Shown here piece after piece: positions 1 to 11,500 of a stretch of DNA of 64,000 nt. The translations under genes and the position numbers were made by a program. Within the stretch, counting starts at the first letter, position 1. Each line of letters starts with the position of its first letter. The DNA is from Thuidium tamariscinum (Eukaryota; Streptophyta; Bryopsida; Hypnales; Thuidiaceae). The notes beneath the pieces were generated by a model. The model was not told the origin of the DNA, ran no database searches, and was given only the letters and a program-made list of their open reading frames with translations. The stretch is taken from the NCBI GenBank assembly GCA_947034885.2, contig OX344750.2:4836001-4900000 (forward strand), given 5' to 3'.

Positions 1-890
1 GGAAGTACTAAATTGAAGTACTTTGAGTACTACTAGAAAGTACTGAGTACTTAATGTAGTACAGGAGAGCATCTGGAGATGGAGTGGGGTTCTAACCTAT
101 GACGACGTTTTGCTTAGTGTAGGACTCCCACTTTCTGTAGTATCACTACAGAGAGTACGACTTCTCTGGAAATGCAAGGGCTACTGACTAGAAGAACATT
201 TGAATGGAAATAGTACAGCATGCATCCGAATCGAAACATGCAAATGTAGTCTGAAGAGAGCATTACTATAGTGAGGTACTATTTAGTATTAAGACGTTAT
301 TGTAGGACATACAGTACTACAAGGACTGACACAGTTGGGCATTTCTAGTGTAAGCAGTATTTTCAATGTTGTATAAGTTGGAAAACACGAACTTGAAGGG
401 TATACATGGCATATGAAGGCACTATATAAGTTTAGAGAGCACTGAAAGTACTATGCTCATAGGGGACGCAGTACACAGTACTTCTATAACGAAACCAAAG
501 TTCATAGTCGTCCTATGCCAACTCCATATGGAAGGGCTGTACGCAAGTGTACTATGATTCGGGATGCAAAGACACCCAAAGTGCTAAGGTACTTCGGATG
601 TGGTCAAAGAAAGTCTAGGAAAATTGATCTCCATAAAAAGCACATATAGTCATGAAGTAGTGCAGTAGAAAGTATTGGAGACCTTACATACAAGCAGTTC
701 TGTTACACCTCTAAATGAACATTGCACAGACAACTCATGATAGTACAATGAAAAGTCATGAGGTAGACTTGTATACTAAATGTAGTTGGACTATACGAAT
801 TTAACAGTACTTGTTCTAGAAGGGGCATTACAAGAATGACACTTATGTAGCAGTATGGGTCTCACAGCGCTTTGTATAAGCCTACACCAA
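1..890. repeat. AGTACT/GTAC-rich non-coding region
   Basis: The palindromic hexamer AGTACT occurs at 4, 17, 26, 39, 46, 313, 447, 477 and 806, and extra GTAC tetramers occur at 59, 155, 213, 276, 471, 539, 549, 589 and 752. A random hexamer would be expected well under once here. The same hexamer recurs three times at 2114-2149, on the other side of the ORF at 977-1948. I infer subterminal repeats of a DNA transposon whose left end lies outside the window. No coding sequence is supported here. Confidence 0.6.
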
Positions 891-976
891 ATTCTTGATT
901 TCTGCTTAATGCGTCACGAATTTTGCTCACAGACACTGAGCAAGAGGAAGCACAAGTAAGAGAAAAGAAAATGACT

Positions 977-1948
977 CTAAACTTGAGTCTCCATGAGAAG
1001 ATGCGCTGGGTGGGTGTCGTACAGATTACGCCCTCGTCGCTTGCGCCTGATGTCCTTCCGGTTGGGGCTCACGCAGGTTTCAGCGGTCCACCACATGGCA
1101 ACAGCTAATTTGACATCGTCAGGAAGACCTCCTTGTCGTTTCCTTCTTCCAGGCACGAGTAACCTAGAATCTAAATTGACGGCAGCGTCGCGCAAACGTT
1201 CGACGGCTCCCATGACATTGGCTTTCTTCGTTCCAAGAATTCTGTGGAACTTGCTGAAGTCTGCTTCAAATTCAGAAACAACAGCTTCGAGAATAGCACG
1301 TTTTCTAGCAAGTTTACCTGAATCATGAGCACTTTTGGTCCGCTGCAATTCACCACGAATATTCAGTAAGATTTGGCGCTCTGCTCTTGCATTTCCTGGA
1401 GTCGGGTAATAATGAGGAAGTAGAGGCTGGATGTGGACATTCGTAAAAACCTTGTGCAAAACTTTAGCACGAAGGTCAGCATCGTCTATATGCATAAGCC
1501 GATCTATCAAGATGTTGGTGATGCGATCTGCATGTCGGTTGACGGTGCTTCGGTACAAGGTGTGAGGGCCACCGTCGTCCTCCTCAGCAGAGTCGTCATC
1601 CGATGCTTCTGCCAATTCTTGAATGAAGTTCACGAAGTCACGCCTCGCACGACTCACTCGCTGCCGATCTCGAGCTCGTGCCCGTTGTTCCTCCAACTGT
1701 GCTTCCTCCGTAGCCTGTCTGGTGCGCGGACCAGGTCTCCCTAAACCGCCCAGGTGCTGCGACTGCTGGATTTGTTCTCCATCTTCGTCCATCATGAATG
1801 TATGGAACTTGTGGCAAATGTACCCGCTAACTGCAATTCTAAGCCAACTTAGACGTTCAAAATTAGAAATCGGACCCCTCAACCCAGAAATCAGAAGACA
1901 CTTGCGCTGAATTGTTGCAATGCGAGAAACAACCCTAATTCCATTCAA
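977..1948 (-). CDS. Uncharacterised transposon-associated ORF (323 codons)
   Basis: This is the longest uninterrupted ORF outside the recognised genes and is clearly GC-richer than its surroundings. The annotated ATG is at 1948, but the first 50 residues look unlike the rest. The double ATG at about 1790-1795 (MMDEDGEQIQQ) is a plausible alternative start, giving about 270 residues. Visible parts are an Arg-rich stretch (QRARARDRQRVSRARRDF), an acidic patch (DDDSAEEDDGG), a predicted helical middle, a basic PGRRKRQGG segment and a C-terminal block, SPNRKDIRRKRRGRNLY then HLLMETQV. I see no catalytic triad, zinc finger or DDE motif. AGTACT clusters on both sides suggest it belongs to a mobile element, perhaps as its DNA-binding protein. 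The end just after HLLMETQ could be a truncation. I do not recognise the family. Confidence 0.5.
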   Translation of the reverse strand: MNGIRVVSRIATIQRKCLLISGLRGPISNFERLSWLRIAVSGYICHKFHTFMMDEDGEQIQQSQHLGGLGRPGPRTRQATEEAQLEEQRARARDRQRVSRARRDFVNFIQELAEASDDDSAEEDDGGPHTLYRSTVNRHADRITNILIDRLMHIDDADLRAKVLHKVFTNVHIQPLLPHYYPTPGNARAERQILLNIRGELQRTKSAHDSGKLARKRAILEAVVSEFEADFSKFHRILGTKKANVMGAVERLRDAAVNLDSRLLVPGRRKRQGGLPDDVKLAVAMWWTAETCVSPNRKDIRRKRRGRNLYDTHPAHLLMETQV

Positions 1949-2107
1949 AGCAACCCTTCATTTTCAGAAGCGCCTACGCCGCCGTTGATCATTCATCGCG
2001 CACCTACTCCATGCAGACTTCAATGCAGTTAATGGAAAAAATTAGGCGGCTGCTCAATCTGCCGATGTCATAGGGCACGTGTAAAGTTCTGACGGTAGGT
2101 GGGTCCC

Positions 2108-2152
2108 AAAAGGAGTACTATGGAGTACTACGTTCAAAGAAGGAGTACTACA
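2108..2152. repeat. Triple GGAGTACTA cluster
   Basis: Three copies of GGAGTACTA lie within 45 bp, with AGTACT at 2114, 2124 and 2144. They match the motif enriched at 1-890 and may mark the right end of the putative element around the ORF at 977-1948. No clear terminal inverted repeat pair can be defined because the left end is outside the window. Confidence 0.55.
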
Positions 2153-3925
2153 AATGTGGCCGGTTCCAATTTGAACCAGAAAATACAAGATTCAATAAAA
2201 TAATTACTAATAATGAATGCGTCACTAACAAAATTTATTTTAATTATGGCCATTTTGGAGAACTTTGTTCTTGTCACACGTGACAAAGAAAAGTAGGGAA
2301 AACTCTTTTTCACCATTCACAAATGAGCACACGAGGGACCCCTATTCGCAAGCATCTACAGGATCAAGTAAGGAATAATTAAAGATTCCTACTTCGAAGA
2401 AAGATGTATTTGTAAAGTACGAAGAAGCCCTAGAAATTTCAATTCACCATCATTCAATATGGATACAGCAAACGTAGTAAAAAACCCTAAACCTCAGTTT
2501 GTGACAAATTAAGAAAATTCAATAATAATTATTGGTTGATTTTTTTTTTTTTCCCAAAAATAATGGATGTGAAAACCATCAAGTTAGTGATGTTCACTAA
2601 TTATTTCATATTGGTAGGATTCTACTTCCAAAAGTTCTAATAGAAAATAACTACATCACTTCCATTGTGACGGAGAATAGGACCACCGTTTCATGCAATG
2701 ACCCTCAAGAGTTCAAAATATTAATATTATGTAGACTTCATTCGTTTAAATATTTTAGAATTTTATTTATTATAAAATTTCTTAGGAATTAAAAATATAA
2801 AAACTCTAGAAAATTATAGATTCTTACAAATAGAATTCAATGCCACAGAAATTGACTACTTACAACTTTTATGTATTTAACCTCATTATAACATTCAATA
2901 GCATGTAGTATTAGTACCTTTACTACAAAGTAGATGGTGTAGAATATTTCACAACTAGTAGTATTTTATTAGTAGCTAAAGTGATAGGTGGAGGATGTCA
3001 AAGAAAGGTAGTAGACATGAAGACTCTTAGGTGTGGAATATTTGATAACATTTACTCTTGAGCCAAGGCATTGGTAGTGCATGCTACTGTATTGAATGTT
3101 ATAACAATACCCTTGACAATTGATATGAGGTGATTGCATCTTGTACAATCTATCAAATATTAGGTGGAAATAACATTGAAATGTGAAATGTGTTGTAAAG
3201 TCTACCAATTTGGATTGCACACTTAGGGGATTTGGTGAGAATTTGTGAAAATCCCCACAAATAAAACCCACAAATTCCTTTTGCATAGGGATTCTTTGAA
3301 GAACCCCTCCACAACAACATTAAAACATTAGGAAATATACTTAGGAACTAGCATAAACTAGCAAAGACAAACTACATTATTTCCAAACTAGTAACGGGGA
3401 ATTCTATAGAAGCTTATTGTGTATAATGTCTACAATTCTATATAATGCTTCTTGCACTATTAAGAGCATGCCCATGCCATACACTGCAAATAGGGGCTTC
3501 AAAGCCTGATTTGGAGTGCTCAGTGAGTTAGCCCGGGCCTTGTGGTTCTCCTTTGCCCCATTCCTAAAACTTTAATTGACACACCAAGGCAGGAGTTCAT
3601 CAATTTAGCACAACTACCCAAAACAGGAAAAGCTTCATTCTACTAATGAGGTGCATCTTCAGAGTGACTTTGCACACAATACTCACCTTTTTTTTAATTT
3701 ACAAGCCCAAGGACCGAGAGCTGATTTACAGACAATACCTCGAAATCTGAATCAAATTACATAGCGTGCCACGCTTTGCACACACAATTTGGCAGTGCCC
3801 CCATCAAAGTATGGAGTTCACATTTGATTTTTTTCATTTAGAAAGTCTAGCATGGGGCTCTCCAACTGCCTTGGCTCGCCAAATGAGCATGTTTTGTCTG
3901 TTTACCGTGTTGGCATGGGGATGCT
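2153..3925. other. AT-rich intergenic DNA
   Basis: No gene is supported. Short ORFs here (for example 2969-3286 on the minus strand) have no recognisable domain and sit in AT-rich sequence. The phrase GTGATTGCATCTTGTA occurs at about 3130 and again at about 4920, so part of this is probably old repeat. Confidence 0.6.
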
Positions 3926-3929
3926 CTAA

Positions 3930-4654
3930 CCCCTAAAACCCAGGGGCACCATTTCATAGCTTTTGGCTGACTTTGCCAAGCCATCAAAAGGCCTCAACAA
4001 TAGTTTTTCCACTCATTTTTTTCAATGACCTTTCATGTTGAGTTACAAGAAGTGTCCAACTAGATTCTTAATCTAATTGATTTTTTTGTTTCATATAGTT
4101 GAGAAGTAATTAAGAAAAACGGATGGCAAAATTTGCCATTTTAGTGTATTTTGAAAAATTGTGTAAATCTGAAATTTCTCCTTGAAAACGACATTTTTTG
4201 AATTTGAGCCCAACTAATGAAATAGAGGTCCTCTACTCTACTTTCTTCTCTAAATGGAATTTTGGGAAAATTCATAAAAGTGAATATTTTATTGCACTTT
4301 GAAATTTGGTTGTATTTTTAATGTCCATTGTATTCTAATTATAGATGTACATGGCAAATCAATTTATACCAAGATGCTCTTCATTGTAATGTTCACACAT
4401 GGTGAAATTTTCAGATTTTTTGAGTTTATTTTCTATTCAATATGATTTTTTCTTCAGATTTACTTTAAGAAAGTTCAAAATATACAATTTTCCTCAAACA
4501 AATCTGAAATTTCTGTGACGTACTAAGACATGTAGTTTCATCTCTGAAAAATAAAAATAAATTTTTTCATATAAATTTGGTTACAAAATGGCAACAAACT
4601 AAGTGACAGACAGAGAGGCCTAAAACCAGTGGTTATAGGCTCAATGTTTCAGAG
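3930..4654. mobile_element. TTAA-flanked AT-rich MITE, copy 1
   Basis: This 725-bp segment is colinear with 38540-39265 along its whole length (about 80-85% by eye). For example both contain the CGGATGGCAAAATTTGCCAT region, written CGGATGACAAAATTTGCCAT in the other copy. It starts at CTAA/CCCCTAAAACCC and ends GTTTCAGAG/TTAA, so the 5' TTAA has one substitution. It has no ORF of note and is non-autonomous. The matching limits of the two copies define the ends. Confidence 0.65.
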
Positions 4655-4658
4655 TTAA

Positions 4659-5511
4659 GAACTTGTGGGACAACACTATAAGAAACCATTGTTTTACGCA
4701 ACATTTTCATCATTTTTTGTGACAAATTTTCATGAACATCCAATAAAATAACTTGTGGTTTTATGTCAATAATAAAACCCAATGTAAGATTCAGATGTAA
4801 GACAAATCACAACATAGTCACATGTTGTGCAAAGCAAGTCAAACAAATCATCCAATTTTGATCATTCATCACTCACCCACAATATTACCTCAAAATAGTA
4901 AACTACATCCATATATTGGTGATTGCATCTTGTATTTCTTTGAGATAATTTTGACAATTTCATTAACTTTTTCTTCATTCTTTTCTAGACTAAATTAAAG
5001 GCAGCTTTGCTTACAAAAATATCCACCAGCACTACTTGCTTAGAAGCAGGGCAGGTCACCATTGCATACCAATGTCAACCATAGTCACATTGAAACTGCA
5101 ACATTTTGGAAATGAATTTCATGCCAAGATACTCACTAACAAATGGTTATTTGAACTTCAATATTGGTGTACAATAAATGTACATACCTTACTGAAACTC
5201 CAACTTCAAGTAAATAAAGCTGGTGTGCAGGCTCCAGCTCCAACCTAAAGGTAATCTCTCCATGTCATATTTTTCTCAACTGCTGCTGCCGATACTAATA
5301 ATCCATACTCTATGCCCCTGGATGTGACGCTTGATGATTCAACTAACTCCCAGAGAAAGGTCAACGATCCATCATATTAACTAAAGGGATTAATTTAGCC
5401 TAAGTATCTAGTTCAATATCAATGTATAAAGTTGAATGTCTGTGATTTTTACCTACATGTAACTTGCTATGATACAAGCCTAAGAACTATCCTCTTCCTA
5501 CACTGACAAAG
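4659..5511. other. DNA downstream of the NPC1 stop codon
   Basis: This region presumably holds the 3' untranslated region and polyadenylation site of the minus-strand NPC1 gene, whose stop codon is at 5512-5514. I could not pick out a convincing AATAAA on that strand. No other gene is supported; the 70-codon ORF at 5036-5248 has no domain. Confidence 0.4.
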
Positions 5512-8500
5512 TTAACATGTTCCGTTGGAAGTAGTTGGGGTTTCGGAAGAGTCAATGTCTTTGATTGTGATAGGGTTAAAATGGTGGTCATGATCTTGAT
5601 TCTCGTAGTATACAGGTTTGCCGTCAACAGTGTAGGAAAAAAATGCCAAGGAGCGAGGACCAGCCAAAGTCAGCAAGACCTATCCCACCCACCAAAAGGA
5701 AGTTCAAAAAATGTTACACGCGTGATTCTGCTTACAAATCTCGTGTTTGATAGCAAAAAGATTGTCCTATAGCTGATGATTTATATTTGGAGACAGTGTA
5801 ATAACTTGAACGAGAACTAAGATTGGGAAGTGAGCCAGTTCTTCAGTAGAAATTTCAGAGCTTATATGATATGCTTCTCATAAGTGCATGTAATGTTGGA
5901 AAAACTCACAGGCAAAATGACAAGACCGTGAAGTGCTCCCAGTATCACAAGGCTGAGGTACATACGGAAATAGTACACCTGCCATCGAAACCGTTTTCTT
6001 GTCAACCTCTAAAAGAATAATGAAGATGCAGTTTTGGTGGCCGGGGACACTTTCAAGCTGCCGATAAAGTTACTACGCATGACAACTATGTCACTGATTA
6101 TTACCAGGATGCCTTGAGGAGAACTACAGAACCATTCAATATCCAAACTTCATATCATAAATGAAAGGGCAAACGATTCTTCTATCACTGTGAATGCGCT
6201 CAAAAGAATAATATATTCTAGATGGGCAATGAAGGGTTTTTTTGTTTTTTTTAGATGGGCAATGAAGTTAACATTTACAGAAATTAAAAGCAGGAAATAT
6301 TCAAATTCACCTGAATCAATCGACTTTGCGAGAAGAAAAGCACTGCCATCACTATTAAGTTTGCAAGTGTCATTCCACTGTAGAAGGCACCAACAATGTA
6401 TTGTCCGTCAAAATTTGATTTTGCAAACTGAACAAGTTGAAATAAGCGTAAGCAAGTTTGAATTCAGAGATGTATGGTGGTCCTGTACATTACCTGAAGA
6501 TAGATGGGCCGATGGCTATAAGAGCCTTACTAGTACGCTCACTCCTTCGCCCAGTGCGCATCTAGAAAGCCCACACAATTCAAAAATTACGATCACAATA
6601 CCATAATCTAATAGATGACAAACAAAGCTCAACTATTGAACGAATTAGATACAATCTACAAGGTTAGGTCAAGATTGATGATAGAAACTGACCAACTTAG
6701 ATTGCTTACTTCTATTATAAATTGTCAATCACTAATTTGCTATATCACAAAACTTAGAAATCAGAAATGAAGAAAAGAAAGAATTCAAGGTAGGTGAAAG
6801 AGGCATACTGTGAATGCGTGCGTAATGTGAGCACTAAATTCGACAGAAATACCAATCGCTATTATGAGATTGGTAATAGAGATCACATTGAGTTGTATAC
6901 TCCACAATACCATGAGACCCTGTAACACCAAGAACCATAAAAAATTTCAGATTTACAAACTCAAAACTATGACCAAAGCTACTCAATAGTCTATAAGTTT
7001 TCAAGTTAGACCATCGCAACAGAGGGTAATCATAGCTTCATAAGAGATGCAACGTGGAAAATTTATCTCCAAAAAACAATCATTGCTACTTAAATTCTTG
7101 AAATGATATAGCCTTACTCAAGAAGTATTTGTCAACACTAAATGTTGGCATTATTCATCTGTTGTGAGACTAAGTGATAAAGAAGATATCCTAGGTACTC
7201 CAATGAGGCACTTAAAAATATAGCAAAAGCTAGATACAACTACCTATTGAAAATTGATGATGAACTTGATGTTTTGTGAATTTGAGTATGCTGGAACTCA
7301 CCAAGAGATTCAAGACAATTGAAGCAATAACCACCAGATTTATAATTGCCACCCAAACACTGGAACACAATGTGAAACAAGTTAATTGAAGAGCCTCATA
7401 GAAATGCTGCTAATTTTTTGGAGTCAATATAGTGCTAAGTGAGTCTCCACAACACTTTTGCATACAAAACATTCACAGGTTCAGAGGAATTACCTAGATG
7501 ATACCACGAGGCTAACTCCAAACACCACACCTATGCAATTCAAATAACAGCAATTAGTTACCCAAGTATTGTGAAATACTTTGAAATCAAATCAAATTTG
7601 TAAACTTCTTTCAAGATCTTATCTGGGCTGCTATCTAATGCCTTCAACACCCAACCTATGATGCACAAGACTGTACAAGGTTATAACAAAAAATCTCCAC
7701 CTTCAGTACATGAGAATCTTCTAAAGAGCTGGTAATGGTAATGGTTCGTTTCGTTGGTCTCTCAAGACACCATGACCACATAGAGAATATGACAGTAATT
7801 GGTTGTGTACACCAGAGCAAACTAGGATTAAAAGACGAACCTAAGGGTACAAAAATGCAGAAAACGGTTGTTGAAAGTATTTCCAAATATTGGTCGACGG
7901 AGATATAAAATGGCGAGTACGGAAAGACAGTTATCTGTAAAACATTCAATTACCAACCAAAGTGGTAATAAGCCAAAAGATCATAGAAGTATGACCACAT
8001 TTCAATCTTGAATAAATCAAGGACTATAATGACCCTGATACCTTAAATTTTAAATCCGCCCTGGTACTACTTGTTATGTCATAAAAGCCCAAGCCACTAT
8101 ATAACAATGCCAAACCACTCCTCAGCTGCCTCCGAATCGACCTTATATCTATCCCAACTAAACGTTTGCCTCGATGCATGCACCACACCTAAGAAAATTG
8201 AAAATGTACGAAAAGCATAACCTAGAATAACATTATATTAGACTAACATCTAAACAACCATAAAGAAACTACCAAAGAAAACTTACATTCAAACTTGCAG
8301 AAACTTTGGATGTGAGGTCCCTTACTGACCGAAGAGCCTCAGTGAGTTCGCTCTGCACAACATTTTGTCCAGTTCTATTTCAGCCACCATACATTGGAAA
8401 TCGACCTTCGCAGACACGCCTCTAAAACTACACATAAATGATCACAAATGCTTAATACACTGCATTATTCAGATCTCAATCCCTACTTCAAGCACAGATG

Positions 8501-11500
8501 CCATACAAACATTGGGTATGAATTTTCCTCAGTAGGTGCGAAATGGGAGACAGATCAAAATAATTACTGGCTCACCGGTGTATTAAGGGCTGTGTGAAAG
8601 GAACGGAACTCCGAAGCCGTGATGACTCCACCGTCATACCCTGCATTAATGATAGTGGCAGAAAATAATGATTTTTTGATTCAACAAAAGTCAAAGGTCC
8701 AAAGCACCACGGTGAAAGGACATTAGACTATCTGCTAAGATACTATAGATCCCGAAATCTCAATCATAGTCAGGAATTTCTGGTACAATGATGACTACAA
8801 GTGAACTTCCACAGGTAGCCATTTCCACAGAATACGTAGCACTTACCAGAAAGGTTAACACTTGTTTGATATGAACTATGACCTCCTTTAGCGCAATCGG
8901 ATGCCGGAGAAGCTTCGAGAAACCAAGGTAATTTATCATGAAACTGACTTGCAGACAGCCGACCTCGAAGGAGATCCTCTTGGAACAAACACTGCACAGA
9001 TATCCAATTCAGCATCAACCCAGGTAAGACAAGTCATATAATCTAAGCAATATTCATCTTCCACTTTGTGTTGTTCATCCCATGATCAGGGAATGAAAAC
9101 TCCAAGGGTAAATGCCTTACCGTTGTACACTCGTTGTAGGTGGTGTTATTTTCACAGAATGCATCTCCATTGGCACAACGAGATTCCTGACCCCGAGCCA
9201 TCATGACATATTACAAGGTTAGCTTTACATTCCTAGCCAAAACCAAAAATTACCATATGTATGTGGTACTTTTCATATACTTTCGTATTATAAATAATTA
9301 CTCTGACCAAACCCTCATAATACTCAAATACATTATCTCCTGATCATCCAATTACGACCATACAAAATCTTGAATCTCCGTCTGAGCCTATTCATTGAGA
9401 CTGTTCAAGGTTTTAGATTTTTGCTTCGAACTTCACCTTATGATCTGAAGGACAAAAACTTCCATCAGGGAACTTCCGACAGCATTTGTACGACTCGGGC
9501 GAGATCCATATGAGGAAATCGTCTAGCCAAGAAGATGCTGGTCGAGCAATAAAACTTGTTTCAGGTGTGAGCGATGCCCGTGACACCTATTCCACAAAAA
9601 AGACGTGAAGACATTAGTTACAAATCCCTCGCAAGACTTCTTCATCCTATTAGATATTAAAGAGCTCCTGAACAGAATTATTTTTTTGATTAAAATAGTC
9701 CTAAGGATTGAATAACTGCATCAAATATGGCAAATAAGTTTTCAGGTTCTCACAAGGAAGGTAAAATCTAACCACTGTATCATTGTTCGCAACATAATCT
9801 TCAAGCTATGAGAGGAAAATACGAAGTGAGATAGATATACCTCGTTTAGGAGCGAGCCTGGGTCACACTGGCTGACAGAGCAAAGGAGGTCCGTTTGGGA
9901 GCTGTCAATGTTGTATTACAAATAAGATTGCAACTGTTAGCATACAAGCGTAGGTGCCTCTTATCATTATGCGCTGTGACTGGGTCCAAACACTTCTTAT
10001 CTCACAGGCTTAAGTCTATAGAGGAGAAATCAAGTCTTGATTTTGCTAAGGATTCACTCCAACGATTCAGGAAACAAGAGGGGGGAAGAGCAAGGTATTT
10101 TTAATTGTCTCTGCTTTAAATTTTATAATAAAACTAGAAGTAAATAAGGTTCCATACATTCATTTAAAGAAAATGCTTCGTAACTAGAATGTTCAAAAAC
10201 CTTGTAGAATACTTTGTGTATTGGTTTCTGCCTCCATCGAATACCTTTTTGTCAGAAGTGCTGCCTTAATTTACGCAAGAGTGCAGCCGCCTTATCCCCC
10301 CACCCCAAGATAGACTAAGGCATGCTTTGTAAAGAGAGATCCCAAGTCGATCACAGCTAGAACGAATAGGGAATTTACAAGGATTGGACAAGGTACCTGT
10401 AATTGTAATCCTTGACCACAAGATGCAAAGGGGGCCCCAGTCGAACAAGCTCGGCAACATCATCAATATATTTCTGCATAGAAAAGCCGAACATACTAAC
10501 AGATTAAAATTTACAGCCTCCATTAACAGACCTTAATTGTACTTGAGAAATAATTCTTAGATAGCTACAAAATAGGCTTTAGAAATTCTGCAAACGACCA
10601 GATACATTTCTAATATCTATATCACATATCCGACAGCATCAAGCATATCATGGTGATCCCAAGCAAGAGTCAAGGATTGTCATCATGTCAGAGGACCCAC
10701 CCGAAGATATGAGTCTTGAGGCAACATAACCTTTGGATTCACACCAATCGAAAGTCTCGGAAGCAAAGCCTAGTACAGAACAACCAGATTCAACTTCATG
10801 AGAAGCTAACTAAATGATTCCATTTTGCCTCTGCAGTCAATTATGACGAAGTAGTTCAATTCTTTTCCATAAGAACATAAAATCACATCACCGATATAGC
10901 ATTACAAAATGACGTTTCCTTCCATGTGCTTGATACGATTTCACTAGGCAAGCATTCAGTTTGAGCATGTTATAGCATGTTATAACGTGAGCACAAAGGC
11001 CAGAATTTTTTGGGGGCGAGTGAAGAGATACTATTGAAGCACAGAAAATACCTCACAATGATACTATGAAGAAGTGTAGTTGACGAATATTATTTGATTC
11101 ATTGATAAAAATGTGAGAAGAAGTCGAGGAAAAACTTACAATACTCAAAAGCAGCATCCCGGTAAATACTCCCAACACGGTGGCTTGCACTAGGGCATTG
11201 GCAATGAACGGAGCATACGCATTCTGCATCATAAAAAACAAGACCTACCATAGTTATTGCCCGTCATTAATTCATCTTTCAATATTTCATTCCATGACCA
11301 AACATACCACATCATACTAAAAAGTGATAACTGGGATGATAACTGGAGACAGGATAACTAAACATCGCATTGGCAGAATTTGTTGAATTATCAACTTTAG
11401 AATTAAATATGCAATTCTAGTAACATTTAGGATTACATCTTAAAGACAAAATCATTTTCTCATTGGATTCCATGACTTACTCAAGGTTCAATTGGTTGTC

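Noticed and set aside
993..1328. 111-codon plus-strand ORF opposite the 977-1948 ORF
   Set aside because: Shadow frame of the longer minus-strand ORF; no independent support.
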